In this document: piece by piece, positions 34,413 to 52,008 of the stretch
How the letters are laid out: each line of letters starts with the position of its first letter
Numbering within the stretch: the stretch's first letter is position 1
Origin: Neobacillus drentensis
Lineage (GTDB): Bacteria; Bacillota; Bacilli; Bacillales; Cytobacillaceae
DNA length: 64,000 nucleotides
NCBI RefSeq assembly: GCF_021560175.1
Contig: NZ_CP091110.1
Span: 96,001-160,000 of the forward strand
Direction: 5' to 3'
The notes under the pieces: model-generated
Databases searched by the model: none
What the model saw: the letters and a program-made list of their open reading frames with translations, nothing else
Told to the model about the DNA's origin: nothing
Program-made: the position numbers and the translations under genes

Positions 34413-34883
34413 ATGCCACGTAAAGGTCCTGTAGCAAAAAGAGACGTGTTACCTGATCCACTTTATAATTCTAAATTAGTTACTCGTCTAATCAACAAAA
34501 TGATGATCGATGGTAAAAGAGGTAAATCTCAAGAAATTCTTTATTCTGCGTTCGATACAATTCGTGAACGTACTGGCAAAGAGCCGATGGAGACTTTCGA
34601 AGCAGCAATGAAAAATATCATGCCTGTTCTTGAAGTTAGAGCTCGTCGTGTAGGTGGTGCGAACTACCAAGTACCAGTTGAGGTGCGCCCTGATCGTAGA
34701 ACAACTTTAGGTCTTCGCTGGTTAGTGAACTATGCGCGTCTTCGCGGAGAAAAAACGATGGAAGAGCGTTTAGCTAACGAAATCATGGATGCAGCTAACA
34801 ACTCTGGTGCATCTGTTAAGAAACGTGAAGATACACACAAAATGGCAGAAGCAAACAAAGCGTTTGCTCACTATCGTTGGTAA
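34413..34883 (+). CDS. rpsG: 30S ribosomal protein S7
   Basis: S7 organises the 3' major domain of 16S rRNA and contacts E-site tRNA. The 156 residues start [20 protein letters not shown] and end [15 protein letters not shown]. The start is ATG 34413 behind AAAGGAGG; an upstream TTG at 34395 would contain that site. Confidence 0.98.
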   Translation: MPRKGPVAKRDVLPDPLYNSKLVTRLINKMMIDGKRGKSQEILYSAFDTIRERTGKEPMETFEAAMKNIMPVLEVRARRVGGANYQVPVEVRPDRRTTLGLRWLVNYARLRGEKTMEERLANEIMDAANNSGASVKKREDTHKMAEANKAFAHYRW

Positions 34884-34931
34884 TTTAACCTTCAATATAA
34901 AAACTTTCATACTAGGAAGGAGAAAGACCCA

Positions 34932-37013
34932 ATGGCAAGAGAGTTCTCCTTAGAAAATACTCGTAATATCGGTATCATGGCACACATTGATGCCGGTAAG
35001 ACGACTACCACTGAGCGTGTTCTTTACTACACTGGTCGTATTCATAAGATTGGTGAAACACATGAAGGTGCTTCTCAGATGGACTGGATGGAGCAGGAAC
35101 AAGAACGCGGTATCACTATCACATCAGCAGCAACAACTGCATCGTGGAAAGGCCACCGCGTAAATATCATTGATACACCAGGACACGTAGACTTCACAGT
35201 TGAAGTTGAACGTTCCCTGCGTGTACTAGATGGTGCGGTAGCAGTACTAGATGCACAATCTGGTGTTGAGCCACAAACTGAAACAGTATGGCGTCAAGCA
35301 ACAACTTACGGTGTACCACGTGTCGTATTCGTAAACAAAATGGACAAAATCGGAGCTGACTTCCTATATTCTGTAGGAACAATTCACGACCGTTTGCAAG
35401 CGAATGCGCATGCGATTCAGTTACCTATCGGTGCTGAAGATCAGTTTGAAGCAATCATTGACCTTGTAGAAATGAATGCTGTATTCTACGGTAACGACTT
35501 AGGAACTGATATTGAAGTTCGTGAGATTCCAGAAGAATACCGCGCTCAAGCTGAAGAATACCGTGAAAAGCTTATTGAAGCAGTTGCAGAATTAGATGAA
35601 GAGTTAATGGAAAAATACCTTGGCGGTGAAGAAATCACTAAAGAAGAGCTAAAAGCAGCTATTCGTAAAGGTACTGTTAACGTAGAATTCTACCCTGTAA
35701 TCTGTGGATCAGCATTTAAAAACAAAGGTGTTCAATTAATGTTGGATGCAGTTATCGATTATCTTCCATCTCCACTAGATGTACCTGCTATTAAAGGTCA
35801 TGCGGTTGATGATGAAGAAGAAATTCTTGAGCGTCACTCAAGCGATGAAGAGCCATTCTCAGCTCTAGCATTCAAAGTTATGACAGACCCTTATGTAGGT
35901 AAATTAACGTTCTTCCGTGTTTACTCTGGTACTTTAGAGGCTGGATCATATGTTCAGAACTCAACTAAAGGAAAGCGTGAGCGTATCGGACGTATCCTAC
36001 AAATGCATGCTAACAGCCGTCAAGAAATCTCTAAGGTTTTCGCGGGTGATATTGCAGCAGCTGTAGGTCTAAAAGATACAACTACTGGTGATACTCTATG
36101 TGATGAGAAAAACCTTGTTATCTTAGAGTCTATGCAATTCCCAGAGCCAGTAATCCAACTTTCAGTTGAACCAAAATCAAAAGCAGACCAAGACAAAATG
36201 ACAACTGCTTTACAAAAACTTCAAGAAGAAGATCCAACTTTCCGCGCACATACAGACCAGGAAACTGGACAAGTCATCATTGCTGGTATGGGTGAACTTC
36301 ACCTTGACATCATCGTTGACCGTATGCGTCGTGAGTTCAAAGTTGAAGCTAACGTAGGTGCTCCACAGGTTGCTTACCGTGAAACATTCCGTGCTTCTGC
36401 ACAAGTTGAAGGTAAGTTTGCCCGCCAATCTGGTGGTCGTGGACAATACGGTCACGTTTGGATCGAATTCGGACCTAATGATGAAGGTAAAGGATTTGAA
36501 TTCGTAAACGGTATCGTTGGTGGTGTTGTTCCTCGTGAATACATCCCTGCAGTACAAGCTGGTCTTGAAGATGCACTAGATCGCGGTGTTCTTGCTGGTT
36601 ATCCATTAGTTGATATTAAAGCAAGATTATTCGATGGATCTTACCATGATGTTGACTCCTCTGAAATGGCGTTTAAAATTGCTGCCTCAATGGCGCTTAA
36701 AAATGCTGCTTCTAAGTGTCAGCCAGTTATCCTTGAACCTGTTATGAGAGTAGAAGTTGTAATCCCTGAAGATTACCTAGGTGATATCATGGGTCAAATT
36801 ACTGCTCGCCGTGGCCGTGTTGAAGGTATGGAAGCTCGTGGTAATGCACAAGTAGTTCGTTCAATGGTTCCACTTTCTGAAATGTTTGGTTATGCAACTG
36901 CACTTCGTTCAAGTACTCAAGGTCGTGGAGTATTCTCTATGCACTTTGATCACTACGAAGAAGTTCCAAAATCAATTTCTGAAGAAATCATTAAAAAAAA
37001 TAAAGGTGAATAA
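34932..37013 (+). CDS. fusA: Elongation factor G
   Basis: EF-G drives translocation with GTP. The 693 residues show the P loop AHIDAGKTT (17-25), DTPGHVDF and [10 protein letters not shown] for GTP binding, then domains II-V ending in [21 protein letters not shown]. The length is one residue from B. subtilis EF-G. AAGGAG lies near the ATG. It follows rpsL-rpsG. Confidence 0.98.
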   Translation: MAREFSLENTRNIGIMAHIDAGKTTTTERVLYYTGRIHKIGETHEGASQMDWMEQEQERGITITSAATTASWKGHRVNIIDTPGHVDFTVEVERSLRVLDGAVAVLDAQSGVEPQTETVWRQATTYGVPRVVFVNKMDKIGADFLYSVGTIHDRLQANAHAIQLPIGAEDQFEAIIDLVEMNAVFYGNDLGTDIEVREIPEEYRAQAEEYREKLIEAVAELDEELMEKYLGGEEITKEELKAAIRKGTVNVEFYPVICGSAFKNKGVQLMLDAVIDYLPSPLDVPAIKGHAVDDEEEILERHSSDEEPFSALAFKVMTDPYVGKLTFFRVYSGTLEAGSYVQNSTKGKRERIGRILQMHANSRQEISKVFAGDIAAAVGLKDTTTGDTLCDEKNLVILESMQFPEPVIQLSVEPKSKADQDKMTTALQKLQEEDPTFRAHTDQETGQVIIAGMGELHLDIIVDRMRREFKVEANVGAPQVAYRETFRASAQVEGKFARQSGGRGQYGHVWIEFGPNDEGKGFEFVNGIVGGVVPREYIPAVQAGLEDALDRGVLAGYPLVDIKARLFDGSYHDVDSSEMAFKIAASMALKNAASKCQPVILEPVMRVEVVIPEDYLGDIMGQITARRGRVEGMEARGNAQVVRSMVPLSEMFGYATALRSSTQGRGVFSMHFDHYEEVPKSISEEIIKKNKGE

Positions 37014-37057
37014 TTGATTTTCACCCTTATATAAAGTATAACTACTTATGTAAGAAC

Positions 37058-37095
37058 GGAAACTGTTGATTGGCTAACTCCTTTTAACAGTTTCC
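37058..37095 (+). repeat. Hairpin between fusA and tuf
   Basis: GGAAACTGTT and AACAGTTTCC form a perfect 10-bp stem around an 18-nt loop. No T run follows. It may mark RNA processing or attenuation between fusA and the more highly expressed tuf. Confidence 0.6.
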
Positions 37096-37142
37096 ACTTA
37101 AAATATACTTAAAACCTTATAATCCAAAGGAGGATTTTCCAA

Positions 37143-38330
37143 ATGGCAAAAGCTAAATTCGACCGTTCAAAGCCACACGTTAACATTGGTACAATCGGAC
37201 ACGTTGACCATGGTAAAACTACTTTAACAGCTGCAATCACTTCTGTTCTTGCTAAATCAGGTAAAGCAGAAGCTCGTGCATACGATCAAATTGATGGTGC
37301 ACCAGAAGAAAAAGAACGTGGTATCACAATCTCTACTGCACACGTTGAATATGAAACTGATAACCGTCACTATGCACACGTTGACTGCCCAGGACACGCT
37401 GACTATGTTAAAAACATGATCACTGGTGCTGCGCAAATGGACGGCGGTATCCTAGTAGTATCTGCAACTGACGGCCCAATGCCACAAACTCGTGAGCACA
37501 TCCTTCTTTCTCGTCAGGTAGGCGTACCTTACCTTGTTGTATTCATGAACAAGTGTGATATGGTTGACGACGAAGAGCTTCTTGAATTAGTAGAAATGGA
37601 AATTCGTGACCTATTAACAGAATACGATTTCCCTGGCGATGACACTCCAGTTATCAAAGGTTCTGCTCTTAAAGCTCTTGAGGGTGAAGCTGAATGGGAA
37701 GAAAAAGTTCTTGAATTAATGGCTGCTGTTGATGAGTTCATTCCAACTCCAACTCGTGACACTGACAAGCCTTTCATGATGCCAGTTGAGGATGTATTCT
37801 CAATCACTGGTCGTGGAACTGTTGCTACAGGACGTGTTGAGCGTGGTGTAGTTAAAGTTGGTGACGTAGTTGAAATCGTTGGTTTCACTGAAGAGCCAAA
37901 ATCTACTACTGTAACAGGTGTAGAAATGTTCCGTAAGCTTCTTGATTTTGCTGAAGCTGGTGACAACATCGGTGCCCTTCTTCGTGGTGTTGCTCGTGAA
38001 GAAATCGAGCGTGGACAAGTTTTGGCTAAGCCAAAATCAATCACTCCACACACAAAGTTTAAAGCACAAGTTTACGTATTATCAAAAGAAGAAGGTGGAC
38101 GTCATACTCCATTCTTCACAAACTATCGTCCACAATTCTATTTCCGTACTTCTGATATTACAGGTATCTGTAATCTTCCAGAAGGTACTGAAATGGTTAT
38201 GCCTGGCGACCATATTGAAATGACTGTTGAACTAATCGCTCCAGTTGCGATCGAAGAAGGAACTAAGTTCTCTATTCGTGAAGGCGGACGTACAGTTGGT
38301 TCAGGTTCAATCACAACTATTCAAGAGTAA
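37143..38330 (+). CDS. tuf: Elongation factor Tu
   Basis: EF-Tu brings aminoacyl-tRNA to the ribosome. The 395-residue protein shows GHVDHGKT (19-26), DCPGHADY and NKCD for GTP binding, and ends [19 protein letters not shown] lies close to the ATG. It is the only tuf seen and is followed by a strong terminator. Confidence 0.98.
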   Translation: MAKAKFDRSKPHVNIGTIGHVDHGKTTLTAAITSVLAKSGKAEARAYDQIDGAPEEKERGITISTAHVEYETDNRHYAHVDCPGHADYVKNMITGAAQMDGGILVVSATDGPMPQTREHILLSRQVGVPYLVVFMNKCDMVDDEELLELVEMEIRDLLTEYDFPGDDTPVIKGSALKALEGEAEWEEKVLELMAAVDEFIPTPTRDTDKPFMMPVEDVFSITGRGTVATGRVERGVVKVGDVVEIVGFTEEPKSTTVTGVEMFRKLLDFAEAGDNIGALLRGVAREEIERGQVLAKPKSITPHTKFKAQVYVLSKEEGGRHTPFFTNYRPQFYFRTSDITGICNLPEGTEMVMPGDHIEMTVELIAPVAIEEGTKFSIREGGRTVGSGSITTIQE

Positions 38331-38344
38331 TCACTCTATAAAAA

Positions 38345-38376
38345 GCAGATGGATGACGATCCATCTGCTTTTTTTT
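38345..38376 (+). terminator. Terminator after tuf
   Basis: GCAGATGGAT and ATCCATCTGC form a perfect 10-bp stem with a GACG loop and eight T residues. It closes the str operon. Confidence 0.95.
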
Positions 38377-38437
38377 GTTTATGAATGAAATTAATGAATT
38401 CTGGTCTATTTTCGGATTCCATATCAATAATCTCATT

Positions 38438-38791
38438 CTATTGGACGATTTTTCATAAGGAAACTTAAAGGTTGTCCGATAGTTTCTTTCTATTAGACAA
38501 AATTGTGAGGTTGCAAAAAGATTTTGTCTAATAGGCGCTTTCTAATGGACAAACTTATGATTTTCAAAGAGATTATGTCCAATAGGGTGCTGCTATTGGA
38601 CAATTTTTATAAGGAAACAGAAAATTTGTCCGATAGACTCAGTCTATAAGACAAAATCGTGGTGGTGTAAAAGGATTTTGTCCAATAGGGAACTGCTATT
38701 GGACAGTTTTCATAAGGAAACAGAAAATTTGTCCGATAGCCCAAGTCTATAAGACAAAATCGTAAGGAGTAAAAGGATTTTGTCCAATAAC
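38438..38791 (+). repeat. Tandem array of palindromic units between tuf and rpsJ
   Basis: Units of about 103 bp start with CTATTGG at 38438, 38593 and 38696, with a half unit at 38540-38587. Each unit contains two imperfect inverted repeats: CTATTGGACA...TTGTCCGATAG and CTATAAGACAAAAT...ATTTTGTCCAATAG. The last two units are nearly the same, sharing TAAGGAAACAGAAAATTTGT. No open frame of note lies in it. It fills part of an 850-bp gene-free region. Confidence 0.9.
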
Positions 38792-39065
38792 CCCATACTA
38801 AACGACAATTATTCACCCCTCAAACATACTTAGAACTTCCCCCATATCCAACCCCTAAGAAACTAATCCATAAAACCACAGCAAATTCACTCCATATTTC
38901 TTCTATATATATATAAGTTAGATAATTTCGAAATTAAGTAAATAAAGTTGAATGAATTAGGATATTTTTGGAGATTAAGATTAACAGTTGAAAAAGACTG
39001 TAACAGCCTTTATAATAGAAAAAGTGTTCAAGACAGAAGCATAAAGAAAAAGTCATAAAAAAATG
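38792..39065 (+). other. Gene-free AT-rich stretch before the S10 operon promoter
   Basis: Apart from a TATATATATATA run near 38907, no open frame, hairpin with T run, or promoter was recognised here. It continues the gap between the palindromic array and the rpsJ promoter. Confidence 0.6.
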
Positions 39066-39094
39066 TTGCTTTACCTTTATGTTTTATGTATAAT
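39066..39094 (+). promoter_or_regulatory. SigA-type promoter of the S10-spc-alpha supercluster
   Basis: TTGCTT (39066-39071), 17 nt, then consensus TATAAT (39089-39094) preceded by TATG. Transcription would start near 39101 and run into rpsJ. Confidence 0.87.
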
Positions 39095-39100
39095 AGACAA

Positions 39101-39537
<437 letters not shown>

Positions 39538-39575
39538 TCAAATAAACATTTAAAAATATAGGAGGTGTGACTTAC

Positions 39576-40202
39576 ATGACCAAAGGAATCTTAGGAAGAA
39601 AAATTGGTATGACTCAAGTATTTGCAGAAAACGGACTCTTAATTCCAGTAACTGTTGTTGAGGTAGCTCCAAACGTTGTTCTTCAAAAGAAATCTGATGA
39701 TAGCGATGGATATGTTGCTGTTCAAGTTGGTTTTGAAGACAAGCGTGAAAAGTTAGCTAACAAGCCTGAAAAAGGACATGTTGCGAAAGCAAATACTGCT
39801 CCTAAGCGCTTCATTCGCGAATTCCGCGGAGACGACTTAGCAGCATATGAAGTTGGTCAGGAAGTCAAAGTTGATATTTTCGCTGCAGGAGATATCGTAG
39901 ATGTAACAGGAATCTCAAAAGGTAAAGGTTTCCAAGGCTCAATCAAACGCCACGGACAATCACGCGGCCCTATGGCTCACGGTTCTCGTTATCATCGTCG
40001 TCCAGGTTCAATGGGACCTGTTGCTCCAAACCGTGTATTCAAAGGTAAAGCATTACCAGGACGCATGGGTGGGGAACAAGTTACTGTTCAAAACCTTGAA
40101 ATTGTTAAAGTTGACACAGAGCGCAACTTATTATTAATCAAAGGTAACGTACCTGGTGCTAAAAAAGCATTATTAAAAATCAAAGGTGCGGTTAAAGCAT
40201 AA
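39576..40202 (+). CDS. rplC: 50S ribosomal protein L3
   Basis: L3 reaches the peptidyl transferase centre. The 208 residues start [20 protein letters not shown] and contain [16 protein letters not shown] 39576 follows GGAGGTG; GTG 39567 lies inside that site. In B. subtilis L3 also stimulates Mini-III on pre-23S RNA. Confidence 0.98.
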   Translation: MTKGILGRKIGMTQVFAENGLLIPVTVVEVAPNVVLQKKSDDSDGYVAVQVGFEDKREKLANKPEKGHVAKANTAPKRFIREFRGDDLAAYEVGQEVKVDIFAAGDIVDVTGISKGKGFQGSIKRHGQSRGPMAHGSRYHRRPGSMGPVAPNRVFKGKALPGRMGGEQVTVQNLEIVKVDTERNLLLIKGNVPGAKKALLKIKGAVKA

Positions 40203-40232
40203 TTCACTTTGTAAGAAAGGAGGAACAAAGGA

Positions 40233-40855
40233 ATGCCTAAAGTAGCATTATTAAACCAAAACGGTTCTCAAGTTGGAGACATCGAACTTAATGACTCAGT
40301 TTTTGGTATTGAGCCTAACCAACACGTATTATTTGAAGCAATTGTTATGCAAAGAGCTTCTTTACGTCAAGGAACTCATAAAACAAAAGTTCGTTCAGAA
40401 GTAGCAGGCGGTGGCCGTAAGCCATGGCGTCAAAAAGGAACAGGACGTGCTCGTCAAGGTTCCATCCGTTCACCACAATGGCGCGGAGGTGGTACTGTAT
40501 TTGGTCCAACACCACGCAGCTACAGCTACAAATTACCTAAAAAAGTTCGCCGTTTAGCGATCAAATCTGCACTTTCATCTAAAGTGTTAGACGAAAATAT
40601 CTTGGTACTTGAAAGCCTAGCTTTTGATGCACCAAAAACAAAAGAATTCAAATCAGTATTAGGTGGCCTTTCTGTTGAGAAGAAAGCACTAATCGTTACT
40701 GCTGACCTTGATGAAAACGTAGCATTATCTGCTCGTAACATCCCTGGTGTAACAGTTGTAACAGCTGATGGAATCAACGTATTAGACGTTGTAAATCATG
40801 AGAAGTTAATCATGACTAAAGCAGCGGTTGAAAAAGTAGAGGAGGTGCTTGCATA

Positions 40856-40856
<1 letters not shown>
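40233..40856 (+). CDS. rplD: 50S ribosomal protein L4
   Basis: L4 lines the exit tunnel. The 207 residues include [19 protein letters not shown], the tunnel loop, and [27 protein letters not shown] precedes the ATG. The stop overlaps the rplW start by one base. Confidence 0.98.
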
Positions 40857-42000
<1,144 letters not shown>

Positions 42001-42060
42001 CGGGACTAACCTACGGTTCATGAGTAGAACCGTAGTACAGTCACGAAGGGAGGTTCCTTC

Positions 42061-43985
<1,925 letters not shown>

Positions 43986-44008
43986 TTATCCGAGAGGAGG
44001 TTCACACA

Positions 44009-44272
44009 ATGAGTGAACGTAACCAGCGCAAAGTTTACACTGGACGCGTTGTTTCTGACAAAATGGATAAAACCGTTACTGTTCTAGTAGAAACACATAA
44101 AAAGCATCCTTTATACGGTAAACGCGTGAAATACTCTAAAAAGTTTAAAGCTCATGATGAGCAAAACGAAGCAAAGATCGGCGATGTAGTACGCATCATG
44201 GAAACTCGCCCACTTTCAGCTACTAAACGTTTCCGTTTAGTTGAAATCGTAGAAAAAGCAGTTATCATTTAA
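44009..44272 (+). CDS. rpsQ: 30S ribosomal protein S17
   Basis: S17 is an early-binding OB-fold protein. The 87 residues include [17 protein letters not shown] and [29 protein letters not shown] precedes the ATG. Confidence 0.98.
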   Translation: MSERNQRKVYTGRVVSDKMDKTVTVLVETHKKHPLYGKRVKYSKKFKAHDEQNEAKIGDVVRIMETRPLSATKRFRLVEIVEKAVII

Positions 44273-44284
44273 TTGTTCGGATAA

Positions 44285-44680
<396 letters not shown>

Positions 44681-44716
44681 TTTTAAAATTAATTGCCTTT
44701 AAGGAGGTGCGCACAG

Positions 44717-45025
44717 ATGCATGTAAAAAAAGGTGATAAAGTAAGAGTCATCTCTGGTAAGGATAAAGGCAAAACAGGTGTAATCCTGGCTGCTTATCCA
44801 AAAGATAACCGTGTAGTGGTTGAAGGTGTGAACATTGTGAAAAAACACTCTAAGCCATCTCAAGTGAATCCACAAGGCGGAATTATTAACTTTGAGGCTC
44901 CTATCCATGTATCAAACGTAATGCCTATCGATCCTAAAACAGGTAACCCAACTCGTGTAGGTTACACAACGGTTGATGGCAAAAAAGTACGCGTAGCAAA
45001 ATCCGGTGAAGTATTAGATAAATAG
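44717..45025 (+). CDS. rplX: 50S ribosomal protein L24
   Basis: L24 starts 50S assembly. The 102 residues start [20 protein letters not shown], a KOW motif. ATG 44717 follows AAGGAGGTG; the earlier frame start at 44693 would contain that site. Confidence 0.98.
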   Translation: MHVKKGDKVRVISGKDKGKTGVILAAYPKDNRVVVEGVNIVKKHSKPSQVNPQGGIINFEAPIHVSNVMPIDPKTGNPTRVGYTTVDGKKVRVAKSGEVLDK

Positions 45026-45051
45026 TTTATAAAAGAAGGGAGGTACAATGA

Positions 45052-45591
45052 ATGAACCGCCTAAAAGAAAAATTTGTTAAAGAAGTAACACCTGCTCTAA
45101 TGAGCAAGTTCAACTATAAATCAGTTATGGAAGTTCCAAAACTTGAGAAAATCGTAATCAACATGGGTGTAGGTGACGCAGTTGCAAATGCTAAAGCACT
45201 TGACAATGCTGTTGAGGAGTTAGCTACTATTACTGGTCAAAAGCCAGTTGTAACTCGTGCGAAGAAATCTATCGCTGGTTTCCGTCTTCGTGAAGGTATG
45301 CCAATCGGTGCAAAGGTTACACTTCGCGGTGAGCGCATGTACGAATTCTTGGATAAATTAGTTTCCGTTTCTTTACCTCGTGTACGTGACTTCCGTGGTG
45401 TTTCTAAGAAAGCATTTGATGGTCGCGGTAACTACACTTTAGGTATTAAAGAACAATTAATCTTCCCTGAAATTGATTACGATAAAGTAAGCAAAGTTCG
45501 TGGTATGGATATCGTTATCGTAACGACAGCAAACACTGATGAAGAATCACGTGAACTTTTAACTCAATTTGGAATGCCATTCCAAAAGTAA
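45052..45591 (+). CDS. rplE: 50S ribosomal protein L5
   Basis: L5 binds 5S rRNA in the central protuberance. The 179 residues include [36 protein letters not shown] and [25 protein letters not shown] precedes the ATG. Confidence 0.98.
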   Translation: MNRLKEKFVKEVTPALMSKFNYKSVMEVPKLEKIVINMGVGDAVANAKALDNAVEELATITGQKPVVTRAKKSIAGFRLREGMPIGAKVTLRGERMYEFLDKLVSVSLPRVRDFRGVSKKAFDGRGNYTLGIKEQLIFPEIDYDKVSKVRGMDIVIVTTANTDEESRELLTQFGMPFQK

Positions 45592-46229
<638 letters not shown>

Positions 46230-46260
46230 TTAAGTTTTTGAATGAATGGAGGTGCACTAA

Positions 46261-46797
46261 ATGTCTCGCGTAGGAAAAAAACCAATCGAAATTCCAGCAG
46301 GAGTTACGGTTACTTTAAACAACAATACTGTGACTGTTAAAGGACCTAAAGGCGAACTTACTCGTACTTTTAATCCTGATATGTCAATTAACGTAGAAGA
46401 AAACACTGTAACAATTACTCGTCCATCTGACGTGAAAGAACACCGCGCATTACATGGTACTACTCGTGCCGTGATCGCAAACATGATCGAAGGTGTTTCT
46501 ACTGGCTTCACAAGAGGCTTAGAGTTAATCGGGGTTGGTTATCGTGCTCAAAAGCAAGGTAACAAGCTTGTATTAAACGTTGGTTACTCACATCCAGTTG
46601 AAATTGAACCTGAAGCTGGCCTTGAAATCGAGGTACCTGCCAATACTAAAATTATTATTAAAGGTACTGACAAAGAACGTGTTGGTGCATTAGCAGCCAA
46701 CATCCGTCAAGTTCGTCCTCCAGAGCCATATAAAGGCAAAGGAATTCGTTACGAAGGTGAATTCGTTCGTCGTAAAGAGGGTAAAACCGGTAAGTAA
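46261..46797 (+). CDS. rplF: 50S ribosomal protein L6
   Basis: L6 lies near the sarcin-ricin loop. The 178 residues start [15 protein letters not shown] and contain [28 protein letters not shown] lies close to the ATG. Confidence 0.98.
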   Translation: MSRVGKKPIEIPAGVTVTLNNNTVTVKGPKGELTRTFNPDMSINVEENTVTITRPSDVKEHRALHGTTRAVIANMIEGVSTGFTRGLELIGVGYRAQKQGNKLVLNVGYSHPVEIEPEAGLEIEVPANTKIIIKGTDKERVGALAANIRQVRPPEPYKGKGIRYEGEFVRRKEGKTGK

Positions 46798-46829
46798 TGC
46801 CGCATAAGTAAACGAAAGGAGTGACGTAA

Positions 46830-47192
46830 ATGATTACGAAGCAAGATAAGAACGCTACTCGCAAGAAAAGACACGCTCGTGTTCGTGCGAAACTTAGCGG
46901 TACTTCTGCTCGTCCACGTCTAAATGTGTACCGTTCAAATAAACACATTTATGCTCAATTAATCGATGACATGAATGGAGTCACTTTAGCAAGTGCCTCT
47001 ACAATAGAAAAAGATTTCGCTCTTGAATCTACAAGTAATCTTGAAGCTGCAAAAGCGGTCGGTGAATTAGTCGCTAAACGTGCGGTTGAAAAAGGTATCA
47101 CTGCTGTGGTCTTTGACCGTGGGGGATACCTATATCATGGACGTGTGCAAGCACTGGCTGACGCAGCCCGTGAGAACGGCTTACAATTTTAA
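46830..47192 (+). CDS. rplR: 50S ribosomal protein L18
   Basis: L18 binds 5S rRNA with L5. The 120 residues include RARLKRH-like basic start ([19 protein letters not shown]), [19 protein letters not shown] and end NGLQF. AAAGGAG precedes the ATG. Confidence 0.98.
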   Translation: MITKQDKNATRKKRHARVRAKLSGTSARPRLNVYRSNKHIYAQLIDDMNGVTLASASTIEKDFALESTSNLEAAKAVGELVAKRAVEKGITAVVFDRGGYLYHGRVQALADAARENGLQF

Positions 47193-47195
47193 TAG

Positions 47196-47717
<522 letters not shown>

Positions 47718-47730
47718 GGGGGGAATTCAA

Positions 47731-47910
47731 ATGGCGAAACTTTTAATTACCCTCAACCGCAGCGTAATTGGTCGCCCTGAGGACCAACGTGAAACAGTTA
47801 AAGCGCTAGGTTTACGTAAATTAAATCAAACAGTTGAGCATCAAGATAACGCTGCTATCCGCGGTATGATCAACAAAGTTGCTCACCTTGTAACAGTAAA
47901 AGAACAATAA
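47731..47910 (+). CDS. rpmD: 50S ribosomal protein L30
   Basis: The 59-residue protein reads [19 protein letters not shown] at the start and [12 protein letters not shown] at the end, the short bacterial L30. AAGGGGGG lies close to the ATG. It sits in its usual place between rpsE and rplO. Confidence 0.97.
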   Translation: MAKLLITLNRSVIGRPEDQRETVKALGLRKLNQTVEHQDNAAIRGMINKVAHLVTVKEQ

Positions 47911-47942
47911 TTTATTGTTTTCTTTCATAAGGAGGTGCCAAT

Positions 47943-48383
47943 ATGAAACTTCATGAATTAAAGCCTGCCGAAGGTTCTCGTCAAGAACGCAAACGTTTAG
48001 GTCGTGGAATCGGTTCTGGTCAAGGTAAAACAGCAGGTAAAGGTCATAAAGGTCAAAACGCTCGTTCTGGTGGCGGTGTCCGCTTAGGTTTCGAAGGTGG
48101 TCAAACACCTTTATTCCGTCGTTTACCAAAACGTGGTTTTACCAATATCAGCCGCAAAGAATATGCTGTTGTCAATCTTGATGCTTTAAATCGCTTTGAA
48201 GAAGGTACAGAAGTTACTCCAGAACTTCTTATCGAAACAGGCGTTGTAAGTAACGAAAAAGCAGGAATCAAGATTCTTGCTAAAGGGAACGTAGAGAAAA
48301 AGTTGACTGTTAAAGCTCACAAATTCTCCTCTGCTGCTAAGGAAGCTATCGAAGCTGCTGGTGGAACTACTGAGGTGATCTAA
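47943..48383 (+). CDS. rplO: 50S ribosomal protein L15
   Basis: The 146 residues start [20 protein letters not shown] and have the glycine-rich [28 protein letters not shown] precedes the ATG. The stop overlaps the secY start by one base. Confidence 0.98.
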   Translation: MKLHELKPAEGSRQERKRLGRGIGSGQGKTAGKGHKGQNARSGGGVRLGFEGGQTPLFRRLPKRGFTNISRKEYAVVNLDALNRFEEGTEVTPELLIETGVVSNEKAGIKILAKGNVEKKLTVKAHKFSSAAKEAIEAAGGTTEVI

Positions 48384-49677
48384 TGTTCCAGACAATCTCC
48401 AATTTTATGCGCGTGGGTGAGATAAGACGTAAAATAATATTCACCCTTTTAATGTTAGTCGTTTTTCGACTAGGTACATTTATTCCTGTACCGAATGTAA
48501 ATGCTGATGTACTTGCTAATCAGGATAAGCTAAGTGTTTTCGGTATCCTTAATACCTTTGGAGGTGGAGCATTAAAACAATTCTCCATCTTTGCAATGGG
48601 TATTATGCCGTATATCACAGCTTCGATTATCATTCAGCTTTTACAAATGGACGTAGTTCCGAAGTTTACAGAATGGTCCAAGCAAGGTGAATCGGGCCGT
48701 CGTAAGATTGCTCAATTTACCCGATACTTTACTGTTGTGCTTGGATTTATCCAAGCATTAGGTATGTCCTACGGATTTAATAATCTGGCCAGCGGACAAT
48801 TGATTGAGAATCCAGGTGTTGGTACGTATCTATTAATTGCAGTTACCTTAACTGCCGGAACATCATTCTTAATGTGGCTTGGCGAGCAAATCACTGAAAA
48901 AGGTGTGGGAAATGGAATTTCCATTATCATCTTTGCAGGAATTGCTGCTGGGATCCCATCAACTGTGAATCAAATTTATGTTCAACAGTTTGAGAATGCT
49001 GGTGAAGCATTATTCTTACGTATTGTGACGGTTGTTTTAATCGTGATTGCGATTATTGCGATTGTTGTAGGGGTTATCTTCATTCAACAAGCAAATCGTA
49101 AAATACCAATTCAATATGCAAAACGTATGGTTACAGGTCGTAATCCTGTAGGCGGACAGTCTACTCATATGCCGTTGAAGGTTAACGCTGCAGGTGTTAT
49201 CCCGGTTATCTTTGCGGTATCTTTCATTGTAACGCCAAGAACCATTGCATCATTCTTTCCAACTAATGATGTAACATTGTGGATTACAAGAAATCTTGAC
49301 TATACTCATCCAATTGGGATGACGTTATATGCCATTTTAATTATCGCGTTCACATATTTCTATGCTTTTATCCAAGTTAACCCTGAACAAGCAGCGGAAA
49401 ACTTACAAAAGCAGAGCGGCTATATTCCTGGCATTCGTCCAGGAAAGAGTACGCAGGAATACTTAACTCGCGTCTTATACCGTTTAACCTTTGTTGGTGC
49501 TCTTTTCCTAACCATTATTGCGATTCTTCCTACTATTTTTATAAAATTAGCGAATTTACCGCAATCGGCTCAAATTGGTGGAACAAGCTTGTTAATCGTA
49601 ATCGGTGTTGCACTGGATACGTATAAACAACTTGAGGCCCAGCTAGTTAAACGTCATTATAAAGGCTTTATAAAATA

Positions 49678-49678
<1 letters not shown>
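48383..49678 (+). CDS. secY: Preprotein translocase subunit SecY
   Basis: SecY is the ten-span channel of the Sec pathway. The 431 residues start [18 protein letters not shown] and show FSIFAMGIMPYITASIIIQL and the cytosolic loop KQSGYIPGIRPGKSTQEYL. GAGGTGATC at the end of rplO is its site; TAATG overlap suggests coupled translation. SecE is at 21390. Confidence 0.98.
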
Positions 49679-50385
<707 letters not shown>

Positions 50386-50593
50386 TGGTCATTGGTATCA
50401 ATGTGCGAGCGACTCTCGACAACTCTTCCATTAGATCTAAAAGTATGTGCTAGAAAATTGCTTTTCTATAGTACTGAGTATGTAGAACCGAGAGTTGGGC
50501 AAGACTTACAGAGGAATTACTTATTCTTGCATATGTAGAAAAAAGTTGCGGACAGAAGACGAACAATATGGTAATATTAAAAGGTTGCTAATG
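50386..50593 (+). other. Gap between adk and infA where map is expected
   Basis: No open frame of note lies here. Small inverted repeats are visible: ACTCTCG near 50411 with CGAGAGT near 50490, and CTAGAAAA with TTTTCTATAG near 50450-50471. A promoter for infA follows. The methionine aminopeptidase gene usual in this place in Bacillus is not present and no clear remnant was recognised. Confidence 0.7.
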
Positions 50594-50622
50594 TTGAACG
50601 AATAATAGTTTTGCAATATATT
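50594..50622 (+). promoter_or_regulatory. Candidate SigA promoter of infA
   Basis: TTGAAC (50594-50599), 17 nt, then TATATT (50617-50622), 40 nt upstream of infA. This would allow separate expression of infA and the genes after it. Confidence 0.7.
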
Positions 50623-50661
50623 TTCGAACACTATTTTTGATTAAAGAAGGGAGACGAGACA

Positions 50662-51035
<374 letters not shown>

Positions 51036-51056
51036 TTTTAAGGAGGTGCGCTCATT

Positions 51057-51422
51057 ATGGCACGTATTGCTGGTGTAGATATTCCACGTGAAAAGCGTGT
51101 AGTTATCTCTTTGACTTACATTTATGGTATTGGTAAAGCTACTGCACAAAAAGTATTAGCTGAAGCTGGTGTTTCAGAAAATACTCGTGTACGTGATCTA
51201 ACTGAAGACGAATTAAACAAAATCCGTGACATCCTCGACAGATTAAAAGTTGAAGGTGATCTTCGCCGTGAAATTTCTCTTAACATTAAGCGTTTAATGG
51301 AAATCGGCTGCTACCGCGGATTACGTCATCGTCGTGGTTTACCGGTTCGTGGACAAAATACGAAAAACAACGCTCGTACACGCAAAGGTCCTCGTAAGAC
51401 TGTTGCGAACAAGAAGAAGTAA
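51057..51422 (+). CDS. rpsM: 30S ribosomal protein S13
   Basis: S13 bridges head and large subunit. The 121 residues start [20 protein letters not shown] and include [29 protein letters not shown] precedes the ATG. Confidence 0.98.
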   Translation: MARIAGVDIPREKRVVISLTYIYGIGKATAQKVLAEAGVSENTRVRDLTEDELNKIRDILDRLKVEGDLRREISLNIKRLMEIGCYRGLRHRRGLPVRGQNTKNNARTRKGPRKTVANKKK

Positions 51423-51444
51423 TCGGCAAAGGAGGTTAATTTAA

Positions 51445-51834
<390 letters not shown>

Positions 51835-52008
51835 TTTTTCTGTATAGAATTCTTATCATATGTCTATAATGGGATATGATATTAATTATTTGCACTAATA
51901 CAGAATATTTTATTCCAGTTGTTGTGCACAAAACGGGAACGTATACATGGGGGAATTTCAGTTAGGAATACCTAATGAAGTTTCGACGTTTTGAAGGAGG
52001 GTTATTTG

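Noticed and set aside
37529-38053. 174-codon antisense frame within tuf
   Set aside because: It is a mirror of highly biased tuf codons and has no start signals of its own.
38438-38791. Possible CRISPR array
   Set aside because: Repeats are palindromic and directly adjoining or nearly so, there are no uniform unique spacers, and no cas gene is present.
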